From Deltaproteobacteria bacterium (GTDB taxonomy: Bacteria; Desulfobacterota; Desulfobulbia; Desulfobulbales; BM004), in assembly GCA_019313095.1 (NCBI GenBank), contig JAFDBU010000086.1:1-7159 (forward strand): a stretch of 7,159 bases of DNA, in the 5' to 3' direction. The translations under genes were made by a program, and so were the position numbers. Below the pieces are notes generated by a model. That model searched no databases. It worked only from the letters and a program-made list of their open reading frames with translations, and was not told the origin of the DNA. Shown here in pieces: positions 1 to 5,206 of the stretch (within the stretch, counting starts at the first letter, position 1; the number at the start of each line of letters is the position of its first letter).

Positions 1-480
1 ATCATCATAAATCTTGCCCCTGGACCAGGACCATATATCTTCGATTATGACGTCGGCCGGCAGCTGGTAGGCCCTTTCCCTGGCTGTTTCCTGTTCTTCT
101 GCAGTGGCATCGCTGGCAAAGGCCCAAAGTTCTCTGCCCCGTATGTCAAAGTGAAGCACGTAGGAAATCTTGTTACTTATGGCCCTTTCCCGTAGATCTT
201 CGATCAGGCCGATGATTCTGAGAGAGGTTGCATCAAGACTGTCGCTCAGAACCGCCTGACGGAATTTGGGCACCACAAGGCCGAACATAAGGCCGAGCAG
301 GACTATCACCACTATCAACTCGATAAGGGTATAGCCCCTTTTATTGACAGATATTTTTTTAAGAGAGTTCAGCTGAAAATCTTGAAGCAGGAGCAGCAGC
401 CCGATATTTTTGGCGGATATTTGACCTGCCAGGCAGTTTAAGAGAAAAAAGAATAAAATAGTGAAAAACCCCAGTATCAA
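1..480 (-). CDS. gspH: Type II secretion minor pseudopilin GspH, partial (3' end beyond the left edge)
   Basis: This is a prepilin-like protein of the type II secretion pseudopilus, expected in the inner membrane and near the pseudopilus tip. The frame contains a class III signal: K/R-rich residues, then the prepilin peptidase site KRG^YTLIELIVVIV. Mature residue 5 is the conserved Glu, and a hydrophobic helix runs to about LVVPKF. Downstream the text (SLRIIGLIEDLRERAISNKISYVLHFD, then a region rich in charged residues) resembles the GspH/FimT type. It directly follows gspG. The start is uncertain: between the gspG stop and the cleavage site the minus strand has no ATG or GTG in any frame. 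The only usual codon is a TTG at 480-478 that overlaps the gspG TGA (TTGA), suggesting translational coupling but giving an unusually long 49-residue leader. A CTG, ATA or ATT start nearer the cleavage site is possible. The C-terminus is not in the window. Family assignment is firm; H rather than another minor pseudopilin rests on order and sequence feel. Confidence 0.82.
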   Translation of the reverse strand, partial: MILGFFTILFFFLLNCLAGQISAKNIGLLLLLQDFQLNSLKKISVNKRGYTLIELIVVIVLLGLMFGLVVPKFRQAVLSDSLDATSLRIIGLIEDLRERAISNKISYVLHFDIRGRELWAFASDATAEEQETARERAYQLPADVIIEDIWSWSRGKIYDD

Positions 481-926
481 TCCAGATCCCAATTATTGAT
501 ATCTTCGTTCTTGCCATCGCCGCCGGCGACGCCGTCCGCACCATATGACATGATACCAAAATCATCCTGTGTCCCGGGGCTGAGATAAACATATTCATTG
601 CCCCAGGGATCTTTGGGCACCTGGCCCTTTTCCAGGTATCCGCCTTCACGCCACGACCTGGCCAGTTCACCGGTTGCAGGCGGCTCCACCAGGGCTTGCA
701 GTCCCTGTTCAGTCGTGGGGTAGTTGCCCGTATCAAGTTTATAAAGCTGCAGGGCTGTTTCCAGGCTCTGGATCTGGATCTTTGCCTTCATACGTCTGGC
801 TTCATCCGGGCGGCCCATTATACGAGGAACAATAAGTCCTGCCAGAATACCTAAAATGACTAAGACGACCATAATCTCAATAAGAGTAAAACCCTGGCTG
901 CCTGTTCTTTTTTTATTGTAAGACAT
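477..926 (-). CDS. gspG: Type II secretion major pseudopilin GspG
   Basis: GspG is the main subunit of the type II secretion pseudopilus, which extends from the inner membrane and pushes folded substrates through the outer-membrane secretin. The 149-residue product has a short basic leader cut by prepilin peptidase after Gly12 (TGSQG^FTLIEIMVV). Glu17, position 5 of the mature protein, is conserved, and the hydrophobic helix spans about 13-35. The family core PKDPWGNEYVY is at 104-114. The C-terminal loop SYGADGVAGGDGKNEDINNW (127-146) is the acidic calcium-binding loop typical of GspG and separates it from type IV pilins. Length is normal for the family. The ATG is supported by an AGAGGT site ten bases upstream (937-942). 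It follows gspF after 157 bases and overlaps or abuts gspH. That long spacer holds a possible separate promoter, which would suit the high copy number of this subunit. Confidence 0.95.
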   Translation of the reverse strand: MSYNKKRTGSQGFTLIEIMVVLVILGILAGLIVPRIMGRPDEARRMKAKIQIQSLETALQLYKLDTGNYPTTEQGLQALVEPPATGELARSWREGGYLEKGQVPKDPWGNEYVYLSPGTQDDFGIMSYGADGVAGGDGKNEDINNWDLD

Positions 927-936
927 AGTTTTATTT

Positions 937-942
937 ACCTCT
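937..942 (-). promoter_or_regulatory. Ribosome binding site of gspG
   Basis: AGAGGT on the minus strand lies ten bases before the gspG ATG at 926-924. It supports this ATG as the start and agrees with the short 12-residue leader expected for a GspG prepilin. Confidence 0.6.
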
Positions 943-977
943 GATCTTGTAGCGAAATGAATGTAATGGAAAAATAT

Positions 978-1006
978 TTTATCTGGTTATTTACAATTAT
1001 TTTCAA
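978..1006 (-). promoter_or_regulatory. Possible sigma70-type promoter for gspG
   Basis: On the minus strand TTGAAA (1001-1006) and GATAAA (978-983) are separated by exactly 17 bases, matching the consensus boxes at 5 and 4 of 6 positions. A start near 971 would leave a leader of about 45 bases before gspG. The spacer is very AT-rich, so chance matches are likely. No terminator is visible between gspF and gspG, so read-through from gspF is equally possible. Confidence 0.28.
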
Positions 1007-1083
1007 GTGTGCGCCTGAATAAAATAGTAGTGCCCGATACCTCTTCCCGCAATACTTCCTGTATTTTTTTTATAGATTTGGGT

Positions 1084-2310
1084 TCACCCGACCATCTGGT
1101 TCATTTCAAAAATAGGCAGCAGAATTGATATGACGATGAATCCCACCACTACAGCCATCAGGAGAATCATTATCGGCTCAATAAGCGCAGTCATGCCGGT
1201 AATGCGTGTTTCAACCTCCCGCTCATAAGCATCGGCAATTTTCTGCAGCATTCTTTCCAGGTCACCACTCTGTTCACCGACTGCGACCATCTGCCGGAAC
1301 ACGGGGGGAAACCAGACAGACCTGCTTAAAGCGATATTCAGGCTCTTGCCTGCCTGAATATCTTCCATTGCCTCGTCTATAACATCACCGATCAAAACGT
1401 TGTTGACAATATTACGGACAATCTGCAGGGAAGTGATCAGGGGCACGCCACTCTGCAAAAGTGAACCAAGGGTTCTACCAAATCGTGACAGGGCGATCTT
1501 TCTGTTGATCTGCCCAATAACAGGAAGCCTGAGTTTCAAGGTATCCCAAATGTATCTTCCCCTCGGTCTCTTGATAAATTCCCTTATGCCTAGGATAATG
1601 GCCACTATGACGATCACGATTGCCCACCAGTATGCCTGGATAAAGCCGCTGAACCAGATGAGTAATGTGGTTGGCAATGGCAGGACCTGCTTCATTTCCG
1701 TAAAGATCCTGGTAAGATTCGGTACGACAAAACTTAAAAGGAAAAACAGGACACCGGTTCCGATTATTGCCATGAAGATGGGATACACCAGTGCGGCCTG
1801 AAAACGACCCTTCAGGGCCTGCTGGTGTTCACCGAACTCAGCCAGCCTCTCCAGGACAACATCAAGAGAACCGGAAGCCTCTCCGGCTCTTACCATGTTG
1901 GTATATATGTTGGAAAAAAGTTTTGGATGCTTGGCTAGGGAAGCCGTAAGGCTGTTGCCCTCATTAACTGATTCCTTGATCTGGGCTATGATCTTTTTGA
2001 GAGGCGGACTCGTAGTCTGCTCCATAAGGGCGTCCAATGAGCCGACCAAGGGTATGCCTGCATTGAGAAGCGTGGCAAGCTGCCTGGTAAGTCCATGAAT
2101 ATCATCAACTTTGATCCTGTTGAAAAACGACGGCAGTGAAAAGCCGGCAGCTGTCTCGGTTTTTGCCTTAGAAGTGGTCTCCTTGACCTGGACAGGATAT
2201 TTCCCAGAGGCCCGCAACTTCTTGCGGGCTGCTACATTGCTGTCTGCGTCAATAATACCGGTAATACTCTTACCGGCCCGGTCCAGGGCTGTATATTCGT
2301 AAACAGGCAT
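1084..2310 (-). CDS. gspF: Type II secretion inner-membrane platform protein GspF
   Basis: GspF is the polytopic inner-membrane platform protein of type II secretion. It is thought to couple the GspE ATPase to pseudopilin insertion. The 408-residue product has the standard family length and opens with MPVYEYTALDRAGK, the usual start for this family. Two homologous T2SSF domains are evident: LTRQLATLLNAGIPL (74-88) is repeated as FGRTLGSLLQSGVPL (277-291), and MVRAGEASGSLD (139-150) as MVAVGEQSGDLE (341-352). Membrane segments are near 176-198, 226-243 and 377-402, ending in the typical ILLPIFEMNQMV. The short, unadorned form and the flanking pseudopilin genes favour GspF over the related PilC of type IV pili. 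No Shine-Dalgarno match precedes the ATG. The gene follows a prolyl isomerase gene rather than gspE, which usually precedes it, so its ATPase partner must be encoded elsewhere, possibly past the left edge. Confidence 0.95.
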   Translation of the reverse strand: MPVYEYTALDRAGKSITGIIDADSNVAARKKLRASGKYPVQVKETTSKAKTETAAGFSLPSFFNRIKVDDIHGLTRQLATLLNAGIPLVGSLDALMEQTTSPPLKKIIAQIKESVNEGNSLTASLAKHPKLFSNIYTNMVRAGEASGSLDVVLERLAEFGEHQQALKGRFQAALVYPIFMAIIGTGVLFFLLSFVVPNLTRIFTEMKQVLPLPTTLLIWFSGFIQAYWWAIVIVIVAIILGIREFIKRPRGRYIWDTLKLRLPVIGQINRKIALSRFGRTLGSLLQSGVPLITSLQIVRNIVNNVLIGDVIDEAMEDIQAGKSLNIALSRSVWFPPVFRQMVAVGEQSGDLERMLQKIADAYEREVETRITGMTALIEPIMILLMAVVVGFIVISILLPIFEMNQMVG

Positions 2311-2388
2311 GATATTTATAAGATTTTTGTACGTGCCATATGAATCCGCACCTGCCTTTCTGGGCAGTGCCCCACTTTCCGGACCCTT

Positions 2389-2417
2389 AAAGTACCTGTG
2401 GACTCCATAAGTGTCAA
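2389..2417 (-). promoter_or_regulatory. Possible sigma70-type promoter for the gspF-G-H genes
   Basis: A perfect TTGACA (2412-2417, minus strand) lies 18 bases after the slyD-like stop codon. After a 17-base spacer comes TACTTT (2389-2394), a weak -10 matching 3 of 6 positions. Transcription would begin near 2382 and give gspF a leader of about 70 bases. This would free the secretion genes from the prolyl isomerase gene. The strong -35 and exact spacing are in favour; the weak -10 is against. Confidence 0.38.
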
Positions 2418-2435
2418 TGTATTTCCCGTGCCGGG

Positions 2436-2864
2436 TCAGGCGATTTCGACCAGCTCAAGGTCAAAGGTCAGGTCCTCTCCGGCCAGGGGAGGATTTGCGT
2501 CCAGAGTTATGTTTCCATCATTGACTTCTATAATGGTGACTGCGATGAGTTCACCGCTTGGGCTGCCAACCTGCAGTCGCTGCCCGACTTCTGGGTCGAT
2601 ATCAGACGGCACATGCTTTCTGTCAACAACCATTACCATGCTTGGGTTCCGCTCCCCATAGGCCTTAGCGCAGGGGATCAGGGTGGTCTTTTTTTCGCCG
2701 ACGGTCATTCCTGTTACTGCCTCCTCACATCCTGGGATTACCTGCCCCCTGCCAATATTAAACTGCAGCGGCTCCCGATCGGTGGATGAATCAAAGACGG
2801 TGCCGTCCTGTAACCTGCCAGTATAATGAATTTTAACTGTGTCACCGTTTTTCGCCTGTGTCAT
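2436..2864 (-). CDS. FKBP-type peptidyl-prolyl cis-trans isomerase, SlyD/FkpB-like
   Basis: The product is a small, soluble FKBP-type prolyl isomerase, probably cytoplasmic because no signal peptide is present, acting as a folding catalyst and chaperone. The 142 residues begin with the FKBP half-domain: VKIHYTGRLQDGTVFDSS (10-27), then GRGQVIPGCEEAVTGM (38-53). An inserted flap region follows, roughly 68-118, as in the SlyD/FkpB branch. The chain closes with LDANPPLAGEDLTFDLELVEI (121-141), returning to the FKBP fold. The usual family text here is LDANHPLAG; this protein has Pro in place of the His. It ends at once after the fold and so lacks the His/Cys-rich metal-binding tail of E. coli SlyD. 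It is therefore unlikely to serve nickel delivery in the SlyD manner. GGGAG (2871-2875) lies six bases before the ATG. A strong terminator upstream isolates it from mscS. I leave the symbol empty because slyD and fkpB are hard to separate here. Confidence 0.92.
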   Translation of the reverse strand: MTQAKNGDTVKIHYTGRLQDGTVFDSSTDREPLQFNIGRGQVIPGCEEAVTGMTVGEKKTTLIPCAKAYGERNPSMVMVVDRKHVPSDIDPEVGQRLQVGSPSGELIAVTIIEVNDGNITLDANPPLAGEDLTFDLELVEIA

Positions 2865-2870
2865 GCTTTT

Positions 2871-2875
2871 CTCCC
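2871..2875 (-). promoter_or_regulatory. Ribosome binding site of the slyD-like gene
   Basis: GGGAG on the minus strand lies six bases before the ATG at 2864-2862, an ideal spacing that fixes this start. Confidence 0.65.
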
Positions 2876-2952
2876 TGTTGCCGTTCTCTTTTGTGCTATT
2901 TTGATTTCATGGAAATTACTGAATCCTTCTCCTGCGCTCTTCATTTCATTCG

Positions 2953-3070
2953 TATTTAAAAGATAAAACCCCTACAGTCATAAGCTGAGGGGTTTTATCT
3001 TCTTTTAACAAATTCCAGCTTTTTAATGTAACAGTCTCAATCTCGCGAATTGAATGAAAAAACTTTTTGT
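2953..3070 (-). ncRNA. Candidate small RNA or attenuated leader (promoter to terminator, about 115 nt)
   Basis: This stretch lies between a predicted promoter (3077-3105) and a strong intrinsic terminator (2960-3001) and contains no convincing open frame. The 5' part is AT-rich with a U-rich run, then a CGCGA centre, then the terminator stem. It could be an independent small RNA arising beyond mscS, or an attenuator-type leader for the slyD-like gene. No known RNA family was recognised. Support is only the promoter-terminator geometry. Confidence 0.3.
2960..3001 (-). terminator. Strong, nearly symmetrical intrinsic terminator between mscS and the slyD-like gene
   Basis: Arms AAGATAAAACCCCT (2960-2973) and AGGGGTTTTATCTT (2988-3001) are perfect 14-base inverted repeats. 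Inside them CAG/CTG can add three pairs after a one-base bulge, leaving a seven-base loop. The CCCCT/AGGGG core is followed on the minus strand by TTTTATCTTTTAAA and on the plus strand by TTTTATCTTCTTTTAA, so it should work in either direction. Its natural role is to end transcription coming from mscS or from the promoter at 3077-3105. No plus-strand gene nearby needs it. Confidence 0.9.
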
Positions 3071-3076
3071 ATATTA

Positions 3077-3105
3077 CCTATAGGTATTCCGGCTACTGCT
3101 GTCAA
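3077..3105 (-). promoter_or_regulatory. Near-consensus promoter just after mscS
   Basis: A perfect TTGACA (3100-3105, minus strand) and TATAGG (3077-3082, 4 of 6) are spaced by exactly 17 bases. The box sits 18 bases beyond the mscS stop. The -10 is embedded in the perfect 12-base palindrome TACCTATAGGTA (3075-3086), which could be a repressor site. Transcripts from here start near 3070 and meet the strong terminator after about 70 bases, so they either stop as a short RNA or read through to the slyD-like gene. Confidence 0.45.
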
Positions 3106-3123
3106 CAGGGTTTTGCTGCCAGG

Positions 3124-3954
3124 CTACATAACCTTGGCTGCTTCCTCTTTCTCAACAAAAAGATGTACATCCTGCTGGGGAAAGGGAATGGAGATGCCGG
3201 CCGCATCAAGCGCATTTTTGATTTTTTCCGTTAAGTCAAAACGCACATCCCAGTAGTCAGCGGTCTTAACCCAGGGCCTGAAGACAAGATTCACACTGGA
3301 GTCTGCAAGCTCAGCTACCGCAATAGTCGGGGCCGGATCGGTCAGGACCCGGCTGTCGTCTTTGGCCAGTCCGGCCAGAATCTCCCTGGTCCTGGCCATA
3401 TCATCGCTGTAGCTGATACCCACAACCAGGTCGATACGACGGGTATTCTTGGCATTGATATTTGTGATAATGTCACTGATGATCTTGTTGTTCGGCACAA
3501 TGATCAGCTGGTTGTCCGGAGAACAGAAGTGGGTGTTAAAAATATTGATGTTTTCAACCTTGGCGGTAATACCTGCAACAGAAACAACATCACCGATGGC
3601 AAATGGCCTGAACAGAACAAGCATGACTCCGGCTGCGAAGTTGGACAGTGAATCTTTCAGGGCCAGACCGACCGCCAGACCCGCGGCGCCTATTATGGTC
3701 AGGAAAGAGGTGGTATTGATGCCGAGTCTGCCGGCTGCGGCCACAATCACCAGGATCAAGAGGGTATAGTATGTCAGGTTGGCCAGAAAGTTCACCAGGG
3801 TCTGATCAACATTATTTTTGGCTAGAATCTTTGCCAGGATATTGGCAATACGGCGGGACAGCCACTTTCCCACAATAAATATAAGGACGGCGCCGATAAT
3901 ATTGAGCGAATAGGCCGAAAGCCATAACCAGACAGCATCAACATTGATATTCAT
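3124..3954 (-). CDS. mscS: Small-conductance mechanosensitive channel, MscS family
   Basis: The product is a homoheptameric inner-membrane channel that opens under membrane tension to release solutes on osmotic downshock. From the chosen ATG it has 276 residues, close to the 286 of E. coli MscS. Hydrophobic segments lie near 10-28 (TM1) and 57-76 (TM2). The pore helix TM3 is at about 82-116, with the family glycine/alanine pattern FLTIIGAAGLAVGLALKDSL followed by SNFAAGVMLVLFRPF. The beta domain starts at IGDVV and carries the signature VPNNKI (153-158). The C-terminal alpha/beta domain ends IPFPQQDVHLF. A GTG at 3960 and ATGs at 3957 and 3954 are all in frame. GGAGG at 3962-3966 is one base from the GTG, four from the first ATG and seven from the second, so 3954 is preferred. 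It stands alone, with long spacers on both sides and a strong terminator 123 bases after its stop. Confidence 0.95.
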   Translation of the reverse strand: MNINVDAVWLWLSAYSLNIIGAVLIFIVGKWLSRRIANILAKILAKNNVDQTLVNFLANLTYYTLLILVIVAAAGRLGINTTSFLTIIGAAGLAVGLALKDSLSNFAAGVMLVLFRPFAIGDVVSVAGITAKVENINIFNTHFCSPDNQLIIVPNNKIISDIITNINAKNTRRIDLVVGISYSDDMARTREILAGLAKDDSRVLTDPAPTIAVAELADSSVNLVFRPWVKTADYWDVRFDLTEKIKNALDAAGISIPFPQQDVHLFVEKEEAAKVM

Positions 3955-3961
3955 CATCACA

Positions 3962-3966
3962 CCTCC
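3962..3966 (-). promoter_or_regulatory. Ribosome binding site that decides the mscS start
   Basis: GGAGG on the minus strand is followed by T, then GTG ATG ATG. The spacing excludes the GTG (one base) and favours the second ATG at 3954-3952 (seven bases), with the first ATG (four bases) as the alternative. Confidence 0.7.
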
Positions 3967-4010
3967 GTTGGACGTTAATGTTTAACCGGGCCCCAAGCAC
4001 ATTTATTTCC

Positions 4011-4067
4011 CAACAATATTTTTTTAAATAACAACAATACCCAAGAAATTACAATATTTCTTATTGT
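4011..4067. repeat. AT-rich cluster of ACAATA repeats upstream of mscS
   Basis: In the spacer ahead of mscS, CAACAATA occurs at 4011-4018 and 4032-4039. ACAATA at 4051-4056 is mirrored by TATTGT at 4062-4067, an inverted repeat with a five-base gap. Four copies of the same hexamer in under 60 bases suggest a protein-binding region or simply AT-rich bias. No convincing promoter with both boxes was found in this 199-base spacer (3961-4159), although mscS must be transcribed from it or by read-through. Confidence 0.35.
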
Positions 4068-4159
4068 CGAAATATACTGAAGTGATAAATAGGTTTTCGG
4101 TAATCTTTAAACAGGTATGTCTGCCGACCGATGCTTAAAAGCTTTGGCAGTTAGGGCGC

Positions 4160-5005
4160 CTACTTCTTATTTGCCCTTTTAAGATATTTTGCGATTCTGA
4201 CAAATCTGGTAGGGTTGACAATTTTGTCATTATACTGGATTTCATAATGTAAATGGGGGCCTGTACTTCTGCCGCTGTTGCCTACCAGACCTATTACCTG
4301 ACCCCGTTTTACCAGATCACCTTTCTGGACCAGCCCTTTCTTTAAATGGGCATACTTGGTCCTGAAGCCGTTGCCATGATCAAGTACAATATATCTGCCA
4401 CGGAGTTTATCATAGTTCTGAATCAAGACGGTGGCATCGGCGGTAGCCTTGACATCTGAGCCCATCCGGCCTCTAATGTCAACGCCCCTATGGTAAGCGG
4501 GTTCACCGTTTATGGGATCAAGGCGATTCCCGAACCTTGAGGTAATCACACCCGAAACCGGTGCGCCAAGCGGCACATTCTGGAGAGTATCCAAATATCT
4601 TTCAGTTTTAAAAATCAGGTCACCCCTGGCTTCCAGACCAGAACTGGTAAAGGGTCCCCCGCTGTTCTCCTTGCTTTCCTCGATTTGGATATCAACTCCG
4701 ACACTGTTCAATATTGATTCTATAACTCTTGATTTTTCATTCAGGTCTGCTACGGCATTATCAATGAGTAAAGCCTTCTCCTCCTGTAGAACGGCCACCC
4801 TGTTTTTCAGCCATTCATTGCTCATTTTTAATGACTGCAGTTCGGCAATCAGAGTTTTCTCATCCCCAATCCCGGCAACCTTTTCCTGCAAAACTAGACA
4901 CTGGATAAAAAAACCGGCTCCTGCCAGAGTCCCCAGGAAAAGGAGAAAGAGCAGCACGGATGGAATAGAGACGTTCTGTCGCTTAAGAAAGTTCAATAGT
5001 TTCAT
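4160..5005 (-). CDS. Membrane-anchored M23/LytM-family zinc metallopeptidase with coiled coil
   Basis: The product is a probable murein endopeptidase, or a regulator of one, facing the periplasm. Order of parts: a short basic cytoplasmic tip; a membrane anchor near 15-37 (SVLLFLLFLGTLAGAGFF); a predicted coiled coil about 41-98, rich in Leu, Glu and Lys; a low-complexity linker (EESKENSGGPF); and a C-terminal M23 domain from about 144. The domain shows SRFGNRLDP (156-164), then HRGVD with His172 and Asp176 as zinc ligands. KYAH provides His220, and GPHLHYEI provides His251 and His253. All LytM active-site residues are therefore present, so catalysis is likely rather than the degenerate NlpD/EnvC type. 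The ATG lacks a Shine-Dalgarno match; a better site lies 45 bases upstream but its frame is closed by TGA. The gene has its own promoter and is not co-transcribed with a division gene here. The target bond is unknown. Confidence 0.92.
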   Translation of the reverse strand: MKLLNFLKRQNVSIPSVLLFLLFLGTLAGAGFFIQCLVLQEKVAGIGDEKTLIAELQSLKMSNEWLKNRVAVLQEEKALLIDNAVADLNEKSRVIESILNSVGVDIQIEESKENSGGPFTSSGLEARGDLIFKTERYLDTLQNVPLGAPVSGVITSRFGNRLDPINGEPAYHRGVDIRGRMGSDVKATADATVLIQNYDKLRGRYIVLDHGNGFRTKYAHLKKGLVQKGDLVKRGQVIGLVGNSGRSTGPHLHYEIQYNDKIVNPTRFVRIAKYLKRANKK

Positions 5006-5029
5006 ACTGGAGCTAGTAAAATTTTGGAA

Positions 5030-5050
5030 TCAAGCGAACGGACTTTTCAT
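5030..5050 (-). other. Six-codon open frame in the leader of the M23 gene, in frame with it
   Basis: AGGA at 5059-5062 is followed after eight bases by ATG (5050-5048), encoding MKSPFA, then TGA (5032-5030). The frame is the same as that of the peptidase gene, whose ATG is 15 codons downstream and has no ribosome site of its own. It may be a leader peptide that couples or limits translation. It could instead be the remains of an older, longer N-terminus closed by a nonsense change, or chance. Confidence 0.3.
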
Positions 5051-5072
5051 TAAACCATTCCTTTGAATTCTC

Positions 5073-5101
5073 ATTACAATTTACAGTTCTTATTCTTTCA
5101 A
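5073..5101 (-). promoter_or_regulatory. Sigma70-type promoter for the M23 peptidase gene
   Basis: TTGAAA (5096-5101) and TGTAAT (5073-5078) on the minus strand each match the consensus at 5 of 6 positions and are separated by exactly 17 bases. The predicted start near 5066 gives a leader of about 60 bases before the ATG at 5005, including a six-codon open frame. A perfect TATAAT lies a little upstream on the same strand but without a partner -35. Confidence 0.55.
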
Positions 5102-5206
5102 TATATTATAAAATTTCCCAGAAAGTAATAATGTTTCCTTCAGGAGTCAACTGAAAACTGCCGGCCGCATCTGCGCCGAATTATAATTTTATCTAACATC
5201 AATAGG

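Noticed and set aside
359..736. 125-codon minus-strand frame overlapping gspG and gspH
   Set aside because: It is a shadow of gspG in another frame, without domain or sensible composition; the pseudopilin frames explain the region.
2328..2345. TGGCAC upstream of gspF resembling a sigma54 -24 element
   Set aside because: The GC expected ten bases after the GG is absent; the sequence there is AAAA, so there is no -12 element.
2351..2366. CTGCC/GGCAG hairpin between the slyD-like gene and gspF as terminator
   Set aside because: It has a five-base stem and no T-tract in the direction of transcription.
3050..3256. 68-codon plus-strand frame at the end of mscS
   Set aside because: It overlaps the conserved C-terminus of MscS and has no recognisable content.
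5030..5032. TGA between MKSPFA and the LytM reading frame as a selenocysteine codon
   Set aside because: No stable stem-loop of the bacterial SECIS kind follows it, and the position is far from the active site.
4512..5066. 184-codon plus-strand frame
   Set aside because: It is antisense to the M23 peptidase gene, whose catalytic motifs prove the minus strand is coding; Ser/Thr/Phe-rich shadow.
5131..5165. Possible terminator after cmoB (TTCAG/CTGAA arms)
   Set aside because: The stem is only five base pairs and no T-run follows it on the minus strand.
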